DNA of 17,933 nucleotides, from contig DLXW01000167.1 of NCBI GenBank assembly GCA_003448685.1, forward strand, positions 1 to 17,933, given 5' to 3'. The position numbers were made by a program, and so were the translations under genes. The notes under the pieces were generated by a model. That model was given only the letters and a program-made list of their open reading frames with translations. It was not told where the DNA came from and made no database searches. Source of the DNA: Cyanothece sp. UBA12306. GTDB lineage: Bacteria > Cyanobacteriota > Cyanobacteriia > Cyanobacteriales > Microcystaceae. This document shows positions 1 to 8,386 of the stretch, piece by piece (the first letter of the stretch is position 1; each line of letters opens with the position of its first letter).

Positions 1-477
1 ATTTTGTTTACTTTCTACAATGTAGTTAATTTACCAACTTTACAGCCAGATTATGAATGGCAAAATATTCCTAATCGTACTGTAGGATATCGACTGGAAC
101 AAGGGCAAATTAGACGGGATAGTTCGACAGATGTAAGTTGGAAAATGGCGGGAGGTGGGTTAATATCAACCCCAAAGGATTTGGCTAATTTCTGCGGTGC
201 ATTAATGGATGAAACCCTGATTAATGAGAGAGAAAAAAGAATTTTATGGAGCAGACAAATAACAAACAAAAGAAAACTAACAAATTATGGATTAGGGTTT
301 ACTATTGCTCGAAGGACAGTGCGCTTCAATGTTGGTCACAATGGTTCTCAGGAAAAAACAAAAGCTCGTTTAACCTTATATCCTTATGATAATGTCTGTA
401 TAGTAATTATGTCTAATACTAATTCGACTAAACCTAATACTTTTATCAAAGCGATCACCCCAATTGTTTTAAATTAG
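1..477 (+). CDS. Serine hydrolase, beta-lactamase/PBP class C family (3' fragment)
   Basis: The reading frame is open from the first base, so only the C-terminal ~158 residues are visible and the true start lies left of the window. The segment GGGLISTPKDLANF is the typical helix entry seen in the C-terminal half of class C beta-lactamase-like serine hydrolases. YGLGF followed by VGHNGSQ matches the usual G-H-x-G element that replaces the KTG box. LTLYPYDNVCIVIMSNT matches the closing beta strands. The catalytic SxxK and YxN motifs would be upstream and cannot be checked. Members of this family hydrolyse peptide or ester bonds in peptidoglycan-related or small-molecule substrates; the substrate here is unknown. 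It ends 12 bases before the next gene on the same strand, so the two may be co-transcribed. The family call is fairly sure; the exact function is not. Confidence 0.75.
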   Translation: MLFTFYNVVNLPTLQPDYEWQNIPNRTVGYRLEQGQIRRDSSTDVSWKMAGGGLISTPKDLANFCGALMDETLINEREKRILWSRQITNKRKLTNYGLGFTIARRTVRFNVGHNGSQEKTKARLTLYPYDNVCIVIMSNTNSTKPNTFIKAITPIVLN

Positions 478-489
478 TAAAGCTGAAAA

Positions 490-2334
490 ATGTTTAAATT
501 CAAAGTAAATCAAAAATTAAATTTAGCAAACAAAACATCTCAAAAACAGGGTCTTTTGGGGAAATTAAAAATATTCCAAGCAAAAGAGTTATTAAGTCTA
601 GATTTACGTTCTTTGGCTCTATTTCGCATTTCTTTAGCTATATTGATTATTCTAGATTTACTTAATCGCTCTCAAGATATTAAAGCCCATTATACAGAAT
701 CAGGAGTTTTTCGCTTAGCCGCATTAACCAATGAATTTTCTAACGAATGGTTTTGGTCTTTTCATTTTATTAATGGTAGCGTTTTATTCCAAACTATTCT
801 ATTTTGTTTGGCTGGGTTGTTGGCAATTTTATTACTGATTGGCTATCGAACTCGTTTAATTACAATCATATCATGGGTATTCTTAGTCTCTCTACAAAAC
901 AGAAATACAATGATATTGAGTGCTGGAGATACAGAGTTACGCCTTCTCTTATTTTGGAGCATTTTCTTACCCTTGGGAGCTTATTATTCAGTAGATAATG
1001 CACTTAATTCATCATCTAAAAAGTTACCCAAAGGGATTTTTTCAGGAGCAACCATAGCGTTAATCTTACAAATTTGTTTTATTTATTGGTTTTCTGCTCT
1101 TTTCAAAATTCGTTCAGAAACTTGGCAACAAGGCATAGCCGTTTATAATTCATTAAGTCCTGATTTTTTAATAACTCCTTTGGGAGCATTTTTACGTAAT
1201 TTTACAACTTTATTGGTGGCTTTTACATTTGTAACTATTTGGTTTGAATTATTAGGTCCTTTTTTACTATTTATCCCTTTAAAAAATTATCTTTTTCGTT
1301 ATCTAGCAATTTTCCTTTTTATCTCATTGCACCTTAGCTTTGGGATGGTATTTAGAATCGGTTTATTTCCCCTAATAGGAGCAACAGCATGGTTAGCATT
1401 CTTGCCAAGTGATTTCTGGGAAAGAATCGATAAAAAACTCAAGAATCCTCACGGTCAAAAGTTAACAATTCACTACAACCAAGAACGCAAAAACTGTAAA
1501 AAATATCTACATATACTTTGTACTTTTCTCTTTTTATCAGAGATTCCCATACTATCATATCAAAATGATCTAGAATCTGAGACAGAGCTAGAAGCGGGTA
1601 CAACTTGGTTTATTGTTGATCAAAAAGGAAATCAATACTCAAACATCAAAGCAATTATTTATCTTTGTCGTTTATCCTACCTGTCTAAAGTTTTAGTCCC
1701 TATTTTAAAATGTTATCCCCTAAGACTTTTAGGAATAAAAATATTTAAGTTATTGAAAAATCAATCTTGGGTTAATGAGGTAAGTGGTAAGTATTTAAAG
1801 TTTCGTCCAATCAAGGTAAATTACTCTTGGTTAACAAACATTATTACTTTATTTTTGGTTGTATTGATTTGTTTATGGAATATCAGAACAATTGATGCTT
1901 CAAAAGTAACAATTCCTCAACCCATGAAAGAAATATTATCTGCTTTAGATTTAACGCAAAAATGGAGTATGTTTTCTACTCCTGATAACAGCACTGAATG
2001 GTATGTTATTGCTGGCCAACTTAAAGATGGTACAGAGATTGATGTATTTCGACCAGGAAAGTCTATTAATTGGGATAAACCCGATCTCCAGTCTGCTGCA
2101 TTTAAAAACATGAGATGGCGCAAATATTTAACTCGTCTTGATAACAGAAAATATAAAAAACATCGTCTTTATTATGGTAAATATCTTTGTAGTAGTTGGA
2201 ATAGTCAGAATGAAGGAGATCAAAAACTTGAAAGATTCAGTATCTATTACCTCAGTCAAGAAACTGATCTAGATGGAAAGGTTTCTCCAGTAGAAAAAGA
2301 AAATTTATGGGACCATAGATGCTTTAAAAAATAA
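490..2334 (+). CDS. HTTM-domain multipass membrane protein with degenerate DCC-like domain
   Basis: This 614-residue protein has an N-terminal HTTM (horizontally transferred transmembrane) domain, related to vitamin K-dependent gamma-carboxylase, at about residues 35-310. Family hallmarks include LDLRSLALFRISLA, the loop LQNRNTMILSAGDTELRLLLFW and FLPLGAYYSVD, with several membrane helices between 42 and 300. Residues ~323-425 look like a DCC (YuxK/DUF393) domain: LTIHYN at 325-330 matches the strand before the DxxCxxC motif, and WFIVDQKGNQYSNIKAI plus the following Leu-rich helices match its C-terminal half. The motif itself is degraded: R333 replaces the first cysteine and C336 remains. Another membrane helix lies near 448-465, followed by a soluble C-terminal region rich in Trp and Tyr (WSMFSTP, WYVIAGQLKDGTEIDVF). 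The activity is unknown; true carboxylase function is not implied. The ATG start sits 12 bases after the preceding stop and has no clear ribosome binding site. Confidence 0.85.
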   Translation: MFKFKVNQKLNLANKTSQKQGLLGKLKIFQAKELLSLDLRSLALFRISLAILIILDLLNRSQDIKAHYTESGVFRLAALTNEFSNEWFWSFHFINGSVLFQTILFCLAGLLAILLLIGYRTRLITIISWVFLVSLQNRNTMILSAGDTELRLLLFWSIFLPLGAYYSVDNALNSSSKKLPKGIFSGATIALILQICFIYWFSALFKIRSETWQQGIAVYNSLSPDFLITPLGAFLRNFTTLLVAFTFVTIWFELLGPFLLFIPLKNYLFRYLAIFLFISLHLSFGMVFRIGLFPLIGATAWLAFLPSDFWERIDKKLKNPHGQKLTIHYNQERKNCKKYLHILCTFLFLSEIPILSYQNDLESETELEAGTTWFIVDQKGNQYSNIKAIIYLCRLSYLSKVLVPILKCYPLRLLGIKIFKLLKNQSWVNEVSGKYLKFRPIKVNYSWLTNIITLFLVVLICLWNIRTIDASKVTIPQPMKEILSALDLTQKWSMFSTPDNSTEWYVIAGQLKDGTEIDVFRPGKSINWDKPDLQSAAFKNMRWRKYLTRLDNRKYKKHRLYYGKYLCSSWNSQNEGDQKLERFSIYYLSQETDLDGKVSPVEKENLWDHRCFKK

Positions 2335-2353
2335 TTATGTTAAAGAATATTAT

Positions 2354-2932
2354 TTAGTACCAATAACATTTGCGTCTTGATTCTTTTTTGATTTTTTTAA
2401 TTAACTTGCTTTGAGAAACATATTTTACATCAACACAAGAAAACATATCAATTGGTTCATTATAAAAACGGGTTTTTTTATTAGTCTTAAACTTTTCACC
2501 ATTGATGATCCAAGTTCCTAGTAAATCTTTCGGAATTTTCTCAACTTTGGCATCCCACAGAGAAAAAAGTTGTTTAGAGTTTGAACAATTTTTTTGAGAA
2601 ACTACTTTAATATCTAAAATATATCCTGTCTCATAATGATATTCTAATTTAACACAATCCCCTTGTTGAAAATTTTTTCTTTGAGTACTAAATTCTGTAT
2701 CATCGTATGTTTCATATTGTTGCCCACCAACTGTAAAAATGTTGCTCAATTGACTGTCAAAGCTATCTAAACTACCATAAATTGTAGCTCTTACTCCAAA
2801 TAGTTTAGATTTCCTTGGCTTACTTTTAGGTCTCAAACTGTCGGGAATTTCTCCTGTAGCTGTAGGTATAGCAATGAGGGGAGAAATAATAGTTGAGAAA
2901 AAAATTACTACTATACTAAAAATAGTTTTCAT
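2354..2932 (-). CDS. Secreted protein with two tandem DUF5666-like domains
   Basis: The 192-residue product begins with a Sec-type signal peptide: MK, a hydrophobic core (IFSIVVIFFSTIISPLIA), then PTATGE near a likely cleavage site at about residue 21-27. The mature part holds two related units. The first, about residues 44-116, runs from FGVRATIYGSL through FTVGGQQYETYDDTEF and GDCVKLEYHYETGYILDIKV to a Cys. The second, about 125-190, runs from LWDAKVEKIPKDLLGTWIINGEKFKT through KTRF and CVDVKYVSQSKLIKKI to a Cys. Both share the pattern strand, G-x-W/F-x-V/I-x-G-x-x-[YF], T-x-F, C-V-x-[VL]-x-Y, which resembles DUF5666. The paired cysteines suggest disulfides in an oxidising periplasm. No enzymatic residues are recognisable. 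It converges on the upstream HTTM gene with only 19 bases between stops. The function is unknown. Confidence 0.7.
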   Translation of the reverse strand: MKTIFSIVVIFFSTIISPLIAIPTATGEIPDSLRPKSKPRKSKLFGVRATIYGSLDSFDSQLSNIFTVGGQQYETYDDTEFSTQRKNFQQGDCVKLEYHYETGYILDIKVVSQKNCSNSKQLFSLWDAKVEKIPKDLLGTWIINGEKFKTNKKTRFYNEPIDMFSCVDVKYVSQSKLIKKIKKESRRKCYWY

Positions 2933-2934
2933 GA

Positions 2935-2947
2935 CTGATTTAATCAG
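2935..2947. promoter_or_regulatory. Perfect dyad CTGATT-T-AATCAG next to a start codon
   Basis: A 13-base perfect palindrome with one central base lies two bases upstream of the ATG of the secreted protein gene on the minus strand. It could be an operator or a small 5' UTR hairpin that affects initiation. No second copy was seen, and a short AT-rich dyad can arise by chance. Confidence 0.2.
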
Positions 2948-2966
2948 ATTTTAAATAACTATTGAA

Positions 2967-3008
2967 GGTTCTGTCGCAAAAACTTGTGAGCTTCTTATAG
3001 TATAATAT
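2967..3008. mobile_element. IS6-family-like terminal sequence, solo remnant
   Basis: The sequence GGTTCTGTCGCAAAAA at 2967-2982 closely resembles the terminal inverted repeat of IS6-family elements such as IS431/IS257 (GGTTCTGTTGCAAAG, from memory). About 13 bases further in, TATAGTATAAT at 2996-3006 resembles the transposase promoter region that follows the left end of those elements. No transposase reading frame follows and no second inverted end was found in the window. This would therefore be a solo end or decayed remnant. The identification rests on a short motif and is tentative. Confidence 0.4.
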
Positions 3009-3075
3009 AATCTAGCTGTGGTACTGCTCACTCCCATCTTTTTCATTAATGCTGCTTTTGGATTAAAAACAGGTT

Positions 3076-3107
3076 CCCCAAGTCTTTCAAGCAGGGGAAA
3101 ATCCAAA
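3076..3107. repeat. Degenerate hairpin repeat, copy 1
   Basis: CCCC at 3076-3079 is followed by AAGCAGGGG at 3089-3097 and then AAAATCCAAA. The 19 bases at 3089-3107 differ at only two positions from 3175-3193. This copy has a poor stem, with only the CCCC/GGGG ends pairing. Together the two copies look like a short dispersed intergenic repeat typical of cyanobacterial genomes. Confidence 0.5.
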
Positions 3108-3130
3108 CCAGGAGAGAATCCTATAATCAT

Positions 3131-3210
3131 GAATCCAAAATCAAAAATCCAAAATCCGCAAGCCCCTGTTTTTTAAGCAGGGGACAATCAAAAATAAAAA
3201 ATCAAAAATC
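3131..3210. repeat. A-rich ATCCAAAATC-type repeats flanking hairpin copy 2
   Basis: Tracts of the pattern (A)4-5-TC(C) occur at 3132-3156 and 3187-3210. Between them is hairpin copy 2 at 3163-3183: CCCCTGTTT pairs with AAGCAGGGG (9 pairs, one of them G-U) around a TTT loop. This sits just before the ABC transporter gene. It resembles the tandem AAAATCC-like repeats common between cyanobacterial genes. The gap 2933-3249 holds these repeats, the IS6-like end and no convincing gene. Confidence 0.55.
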
Positions 3211-3249
3211 GATTTGACCTCCGAAAGTCTATCTATTACAGGAAATGCG

Positions 3250-3960
3250 TTGACATCATCGAATCAAAAACCTAAATATCATCCTATTATCATTCGTTTA
3301 GAAGAGATTTCTAAAATATACGGCATTGATAATACTAAAGTACACGCTCTCAATAATATTAATGTAACCATAGCTAGAGGAGAATCTTGTGCGATTATGG
3401 GTGCATCTGGGTCTGGTAAATCAACCCTCATGAATATTATCGGTTGTCTAGATCGCCCTACTTCAGGACGATACTATCTGGAAAATTTAGATGTATCAGC
3501 CCTTCCTGAGTCAGAATTAGCCATTATTCGTAACAGCAAAATTGGCTTTGTTTTTCAACAATTTCATCTTTTACCCCAGATGAGTGCCTTAGAAAACGTG
3601 GTCTTACCAATGATTTATGCTGGTGTACCTTCCCAGGAAAGACGCGATCGCGCTAAAATTGCCCTCGAAAGAGTAGGATTAGGTAATCGCCTTCATAATA
3701 GACCTAATCAACTTTCTGGGGGACAACAACAACGGGTAGCTATAGCCCGGGCTATTGTTAATAATCCGGTATTACTCTTGGCCGATGAACCTACCGGAGC
3801 CCTTGATTCCCAAACTACACAAGAAATTTTAGCCATTTTTGAAGAACTACATCATACAGGTATAACCGTTATTACAGTAACTCACGAATCAGAAGTAGCT
3901 AGTCACTGTCAGCGTATTATCCGGTTTCGAGATGGCAAAATAGATGCCAATAAATCTTGA
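3250..3960 (+). CDS. ABC transporter ATP-binding protein, MacB/LolD/DevA-type
   Basis: This is the cytoplasmic ATPase subunit of a MacB/LolD-class (DevA-like) transporter, which powers export or lipoprotein-type extrusion with a FtsX-like permease. From the start chosen here (236 residues), the Walker A motif GASGSGKST is at 51-59, the Q-loop FQQ at 102-104, the signature LSGGQ at 155-159, Walker B VLLLADE at 174-180 and the H-loop His at 212. [11 protein letters not shown] is characteristic of this subfamily. No ATG is available. The TTG at 3250 is preceded by AGGA with a 6-base spacer and gives the usual short N-terminus before [17 protein letters not shown] at 3214 is an alternative that adds 12 residues but lies directly after repeats and lacks a ribosome binding site. 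No permease or HlyD-like partner is adjacent, so the partner must be encoded elsewhere. The substrate is unknown. Confidence 0.9.
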   Translation: MTSSNQKPKYHPIIIRLEEISKIYGIDNTKVHALNNINVTIARGESCAIMGASGSGKSTLMNIIGCLDRPTSGRYYLENLDVSALPESELAIIRNSKIGFVFQQFHLLPQMSALENVVLPMIYAGVPSQERRDRAKIALERVGLGNRLHNRPNQLSGGQQQRVAIARAIVNNPVLLLADEPTGALDSQTTQEILAIFEELHHTGITVITVTHESEVASHCQRIIRFRDGKIDANKS

Positions 3961-4091
3961 TCTTGATTTTTCATATTGCACAAAAGGAAAAAATCAGCGA
4001 TAATCTAAAGTTAAGATATTTGTATTTTTGTATACCATTGTTTAACATCAACTTTTTTTATCCTTTGCGTTGAGAGGCATGAGTTTAGCTT

Positions 4092-5810
4092 GTGAATTGG
4101 CAACATCAAGACCCCTCTGACCCCAGTTCAGACATCAGAGAAATCCGGCGTTATGACCCTAGAGCCATAGCTCGTTATTATCGAGTACGGCCTTGGAAAG
4201 TTATTTGGCGAGCAATCACCATTATTTGGTTTTTTGTTTGGTTTGTGATCCATCTTCAGTGGGAAAAATGGATCAATGGCGATCTAACTCAGCAAAACAA
4301 ATGTGCCGCCGAATTAAGACAAATTCTCACTCGTCTAGGCCCTACTTTTATTAAAGTTGGTCAAGCACTTTCTACAAGACCCGATTTAATTCGACCAGAT
4401 TTTCTCCATGAATTAATCAAACTGCAAGATCAACTTCCACCCTTTGATAATGATCAAGCTTTTACCATTATTGAACAATCCCTCGGCTGTTCTATTAATG
4501 AAGCTTATCGAGAAATTTCCCCCCATCCTGTAGCTGCTGCGAGTTTAGGGCAAGTTTATCGGGCTGTTTTACATACCTCAGAAGAAGTCGCTGTTAAAGT
4601 TCAGCGTCCTAATTTACGTCCTACACTCACTCTTGATCTATTTTTAATGCGGTGGGCAGCTTGTCAATTTGGCGGTTTACTACCTCTTAATTTAGGGCAT
4701 GATCTCACCTTAATTATTGATGAATTTGGGATTAAACTTTTTGAAGAGATCGACTACATTAATGAAGGACGAAATGCCGAAAAGTTTGCTGCAAACTTTC
4801 GCGATAATCCAGAAGTTAAAGTTCCTTGTATTTATTGGCAATATAGCAGTCATCGAGTCCTAACTCTAGAGTGGATTAATGGCTTTAAGTTAACTGATAC
4901 AGATAATATTAAAGCCGCAGGTCTCGATCCTTATAATATTGTCAAAATTGGTGTTACATCAGGGTTACAACAACTACTAGAACATGGATTTTTTCATGCA
5001 GATCCCCATCCAGGAAATTTATTTGCCACCCTTGATGGAAAGATGGCCTATATTGATTTTGGCATGATGGATCAGCTTGAAGAAGAGACAAAAGAAACCA
5101 TCGCTAGTTCGGTTGTTCAACTGATTAATAAAGATTATCTCGCTTTAGCAAAGGACTTTGTTGCCCTAGGATTTTTAACCCCTCAAACAGATATTACCCC
5201 AATTATTCCGGCTTTAGAAAAAGTCTTGGGGAATGCTCTGGGTCAAAGTGTTGGAGATTTTAACTTCAAAACTATTACCGATGATTTTTCGGAATTAATG
5301 TATGAATATCCCTTCCGTGTTCCTGCTAAATTTGCCTTGATTATCCGTTCTTTAATTACCCAAGAAGGATTAGCCCTCAGTCTTGATCCTGACTTCAAAA
5401 TTGTGGAAGTAGCTTATCCTTATGTTTCGAGAAGATTACTGACGGGAGAATCACCCCAACTACGACGTAGGTTATTGGATGTCCTTTTAAAAGACGGGAA
5501 ATTCCAATGGCAAAGACTAGAAAATATGATTGCTATTGCCCGTTCTGATCAACAATTTGATTTGTTACCAACAGCCCAATTGGGATTACAATATCTATTA
5601 TCAGATGAAGGTCATTATCTCCGTCGTCAGTTATTATTGGCATTAACCGAAGATGATCGATTACATACAGAAGAAGTTGAACGGATTTGGTCATTAATTA
5701 GTGATGAATTGAAACCGCAAAACTTATTAGATGCTGCCCTGAATGTTTTTCGAGAACTGTCCACTGTTGGAGTGGCTGCTATTGTTCCTAAAACAATCAA
5801 ACTAGGCTAA
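4092..5810 (+). CDS. ABC1/UbiB (AarF)-family atypical kinase
   Basis: The product is a 572-residue member of the ABC1/ADCK/UbiB atypical kinase family, whose members support quinone or other prenyl-lipid metabolism in bacteria and plastids. The diagnostic KxGQ motif is K88-V-G-Q91 in PTFIKVGQALSTRPDLI. The Ala-rich loop AAAS is at 148-151, the ATP-anchoring Lys is in VAVK at 169, and the family ExD/NEGRN helix is at about 219-227. The catalytic loop HADPHPGNL is at 302-310 and DFG at 322-324. All key residues are present, so ATP binding is likely. A hydrophobic stretch at about 39-55 may attach it to the membrane. The sequence is full length for the long cyanobacterial group, including a C-terminal helical region. 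The start is GTG at 4092; the upstream ATG at 4079 is in another frame and soon stops. The substrate is unknown, and a role in plastoquinone or tocopherol-type pathways is inference. Confidence 0.92.
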   Translation: MNWQHQDPSDPSSDIREIRRYDPRAIARYYRVRPWKVIWRAITIIWFFVWFVIHLQWEKWINGDLTQQNKCAAELRQILTRLGPTFIKVGQALSTRPDLIRPDFLHELIKLQDQLPPFDNDQAFTIIEQSLGCSINEAYREISPHPVAAASLGQVYRAVLHTSEEVAVKVQRPNLRPTLTLDLFLMRWAACQFGGLLPLNLGHDLTLIIDEFGIKLFEEIDYINEGRNAEKFAANFRDNPEVKVPCIYWQYSSHRVLTLEWINGFKLTDTDNIKAAGLDPYNIVKIGVTSGLQQLLEHGFFHADPHPGNLFATLDGKMAYIDFGMMDQLEEETKETIASSVVQLINKDYLALAKDFVALGFLTPQTDITPIIPALEKVLGNALGQSVGDFNFKTITDDFSELMYEYPFRVPAKFALIIRSLITQEGLALSLDPDFKIVEVAYPYVSRRLLTGESPQLRRRLLDVLLKDGKFQWQRLENMIAIARSDQQFDLLPTAQLGLQYLLSDEGHYLRRQLLLALTEDDRLHTEEVERIWSLISDELKPQNLLDAALNVFRELSTVGVAAIVPKTIKLG

Positions 5811-5859
5811 ATTAATCAATAGTTAATTCCTAACCAAAATAATTGGTGACTGAAGCAGT

Positions 5860-6219
5860 ATGTATTATTTGCCCCAACCCCCTTATTTTTTGCTCTTTGT
5901 TGGCCTATTTATTGGACTTACCTGTGGTTTTGCTTTTGAAGCTATTTTGAAAACTAAGGTAAAAGACTGGTTGAAAAAACCAGCCGATCAAATTCTGAAA
6001 AACTCTGGTTTAGAGTTACCATTTCTGGGAATTTGTGTCGGAATATGTGTTTTTCTCTCATCAGGGTTAGATATTTTCCTCCTTAACCCCTGGATATCTT
6101 ACGCTATTTCTTTACCCTTGACGATTTTTATTGCTGCCTTGGTCTGGATTCAACTAGAAAAAGTTTTACAACAGTTGAAGTTTGGCGGTTCAAAAGCTAT
6201 CGATTTAGATGCTTTTTAA
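5860..6219 (+). CDS. Small conserved-type membrane protein, unknown function
   Basis: The 119-residue protein has three predicted membrane segments, at about 8-30, 52-75 and 78-99. A basic stretch (KTKVKDWLKKPADQILK) between the first two is likely cytoplasmic by the positive-inside rule. The C-terminus is short and polar. It starts 49 bases after the ABC1 kinase stop on the same strand and could share its transcript. I do not recognise a domain, and no catalytic motif is visible. A hairpin lies just after the stop codon. Confidence 0.65.
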   Translation: MYYLPQPPYFLLFVGLFIGLTCGFAFEAILKTKVKDWLKKPADQILKNSGLELPFLGICVGICVFLSSGLDIFLLNPWISYAISLPLTIFIAALVWIQLEKVLQQLKFGGSKAIDLDAF

Positions 6220-6228
6220 CAAACAACG

Positions 6229-6247
6229 AGGTGGGAATTACCCACCT
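6229..6247. terminator. Hairpin between convergent genes, possible terminator
   Basis: AGGTGGG (6229-6235) and CCCACCT (6241-6247) form a 7-bp GC-rich stem with an AATTA loop, placed between the stop codons of two converging genes. On the plus strand the stem is followed by TAAAAAAA, not a T-run. On the minus strand it is followed by a moderately T-rich CGTTGTTTG. It therefore lacks a textbook U-tract in either direction. It may still end or protect both transcripts. Confidence 0.45.
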
Positions 6248-6261
6248 TAAAAAAACACTGT

Positions 6262-6615
<354 letters not shown>

Positions 6616-6861
6616 TTAGATATTCTAAGTTGTTATCTTAGCATTATTTTATGATATGTATAATAGTTCTCCTATTAATGAGACTGCGTTGTGAGTTTCT
6701 CAGCCAAACTGTACAGGGTTTTCTAGTTTTAGGAAGAAGTTATACCTCACTCGTTGCGAGAAATGCCATACAATAATAATAGATGCAATAGGTGTTAAAT
6801 ATATTAAGATTAACAAAGGGTTAATTCTAGTTCCCGTTTGAATCCTTTTCTCGTTGTAGAA

Positions 6862-8376
6862 ATGAAAATATATTTATCCCCAACTCGACGTTTAACTATA
6901 CTATATTTAGTTGCATTAAGTACCATTGGATTGTTATCAGTTGTTGGTAATCTTCTGGTTGACAAAGTTATCAGTAATCTTGCTCATGATTCACGAATTA
7001 TTAATATTGCTGGCCGCCAACGTATGTTAAGTCAGAAATTGACTAAAGCTGCTTTAGCTTTTTATCTAGAAACTAATCTTAAAATGCGTCAGCAAAGAAT
7101 CAAAGAAATTCAAGAAGCACTTCATCTTTGGTCTAGCTCCCATGAAGCTTTACAATTTGGTAATCTAGAATTAGGTTTATCCAATATTAATAGTGAAACA
7201 GTTACTAAGATGTTTGCTGAGATTGAACCTCATCATCAAATAATGGTTGAATCTACTGAGAAATTATTGGCCATAGCGATTGCTGATGATCTAGAACATA
7301 ATGAAAAATATTTACCTTTAATTAAAATAATTCTGCAACATGAAGACTCTTTTCTTAAGGGAATGAATCAGATTGTTTTTCAATATGACAAAGAAAGTTT
7401 AGAGAAAGTAAATAATATTAAAAGTCTTGAGTTTTATCTGTTAATTGTAACTATAATTATATTGGTTTTACAAGGTGTTTTTACATTTCATCCAGCTATT
7501 ATTTCCATCAATAATTATATTCAAGAAATTCAACAAGCAAAAAATGAGAGTCATAATTTAGCGATTCAACTCTCTGAAGCTAATGAAAATATTAAAAATC
7601 TTAATCAAGAACTAGAAGAAGATAATTTTCGCTTAAATTCTGAACTTAATATAGTCCGCAAAATGCAGAATTTAATTCTTCCTAAATCAGAGGAACTTAA
7701 TGTTATTGAAGGATTAGATATTGTTGGATTTATGAATCCAGCTAATGAAGTAGGGGGAGATTATTATGATGTACTCTATCTCGATGGAATCGTCACAATT
7801 GGGATCGGTGATGTAACGGGCCATGGACTAGAAAGCGGTATTTTAATGATTATGACTCAAGCAGCTGTTCGCACCCTAAAAGAGATTAGAGAAAGGGATT
7901 CAGTGAAATTTCTAACTACAATAAATCAAACTATTTATAAGAATGTTCAGCGCATGGAATCGGAAAAAAATTTAACCCTTACTATTCTTAATTATTGCGA
8001 AGGAACACTAACAATTAGTGGTCAACATGAAGAAGTTATTATTGTCCGTAATGGAGGTATAATTGAACGTATTGATACCATTAATTTAGGCTTTCCTATT
8101 GGTTTAGATAATAAAATTGATAATTTCATTGATACGATGGTAGTTACATTAAAGCCTGGGGATGGTTTTGTTCTCTATACTGATGGCATTACAGAAGCTA
8201 AGAATATTAATAAAGATCAATATGGAGTTGAAAGATTATGTAAACTCATTAGTGTTAACTGGCAATATTCTGCTAGTAAAATCCAAGAAAAAGTCATCAA
8301 TGATCTGATGAAATATATTGGACAACAAAAGGTATTTGATGACCTTAGTCTATTGGTTTTAAAAGTCGAAATTTAA
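6862..8376 (+). CDS. Membrane sensor with PilJ-type N-domain and PP2C (SpoIIE/RsbU) phosphatase
   Basis: From the ATG at 6862 the product is 504 residues. A first membrane helix (about 12-34) is followed by an extracytoplasmic four-helix sensor of the type IV pilus MCP N-terminal (PilJ-N) kind, with the hallmark INIAGRQRMLSQKLTKAA near 47-64. A second helix spans about 191-212, then a coiled coil at about 215-265. The C-terminal PP2C-type phosphatase of the SpoIIE/RsbU group starts near 265. Its metal-binding motifs are intact: GGDYYD at 298-303, GDVTGHG at 316-322, YTDG at 439-442 and FDD at 492-494. Such proteins dephosphorylate anti-sigma-factor antagonists (STAS proteins). No STAS or anti-sigma gene is adjacent, so the target is encoded elsewhere. 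A TTG at 6838 would add eight residues. The 258-base region before it contains TATAAT at 6659-6664 without a good -35 box and nothing else I can support. Confidence 0.88.
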   Translation: MKIYLSPTRRLTILYLVALSTIGLLSVVGNLLVDKVISNLAHDSRIINIAGRQRMLSQKLTKAALAFYLETNLKMRQQRIKEIQEALHLWSSSHEALQFGNLELGLSNINSETVTKMFAEIEPHHQIMVESTEKLLAIAIADDLEHNEKYLPLIKIILQHEDSFLKGMNQIVFQYDKESLEKVNNIKSLEFYLLIVTIIILVLQGVFTFHPAIISINNYIQEIQQAKNESHNLAIQLSEANENIKNLNQELEEDNFRLNSELNIVRKMQNLILPKSEELNVIEGLDIVGFMNPANEVGGDYYDVLYLDGIVTIGIGDVTGHGLESGILMIMTQAAVRTLKEIRERDSVKFLTTINQTIYKNVQRMESEKNLTLTILNYCEGTLTISGQHEEVIIVRNGGIIERIDTINLGFPIGLDNKIDNFIDTMVVTLKPGDGFVLYTDGITEAKNINKDQYGVERLCKLISVNWQYSASKIQEKVINDLMKYIGQQKVFDDLSLLVLKVEI

Positions 8377-8386
8377 TTGCTAATTT

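Noticed and set aside
804..998. Open frame within the HTTM gene in another frame
   Set aside because: Shadow of a strong long gene; no family resemblance.
2951..3130. 59-residue open frame on the minus strand across the IS6-like end and repeat copy 1
   Set aside because: It runs through repeat DNA, has no recognisable domain or ribosome binding site, and ends exactly in the secreted protein's upstream region.
3133..3249. Upstream extension of the ABC ATPase frame through the hairpin repeat
   Set aside because: No ATG or GTG is present, the sequence would translate A-rich repeats, and homologues begin shortly before IIIRLE. The TTG at 3250 has a ribosome binding site.
3968..4005. TGATTTTT...AAAAATCA dyad after the ABC ATPase gene
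   Set aside because: AT-only-like stem with a 16-base loop and no T-run; too weak for a terminator call.
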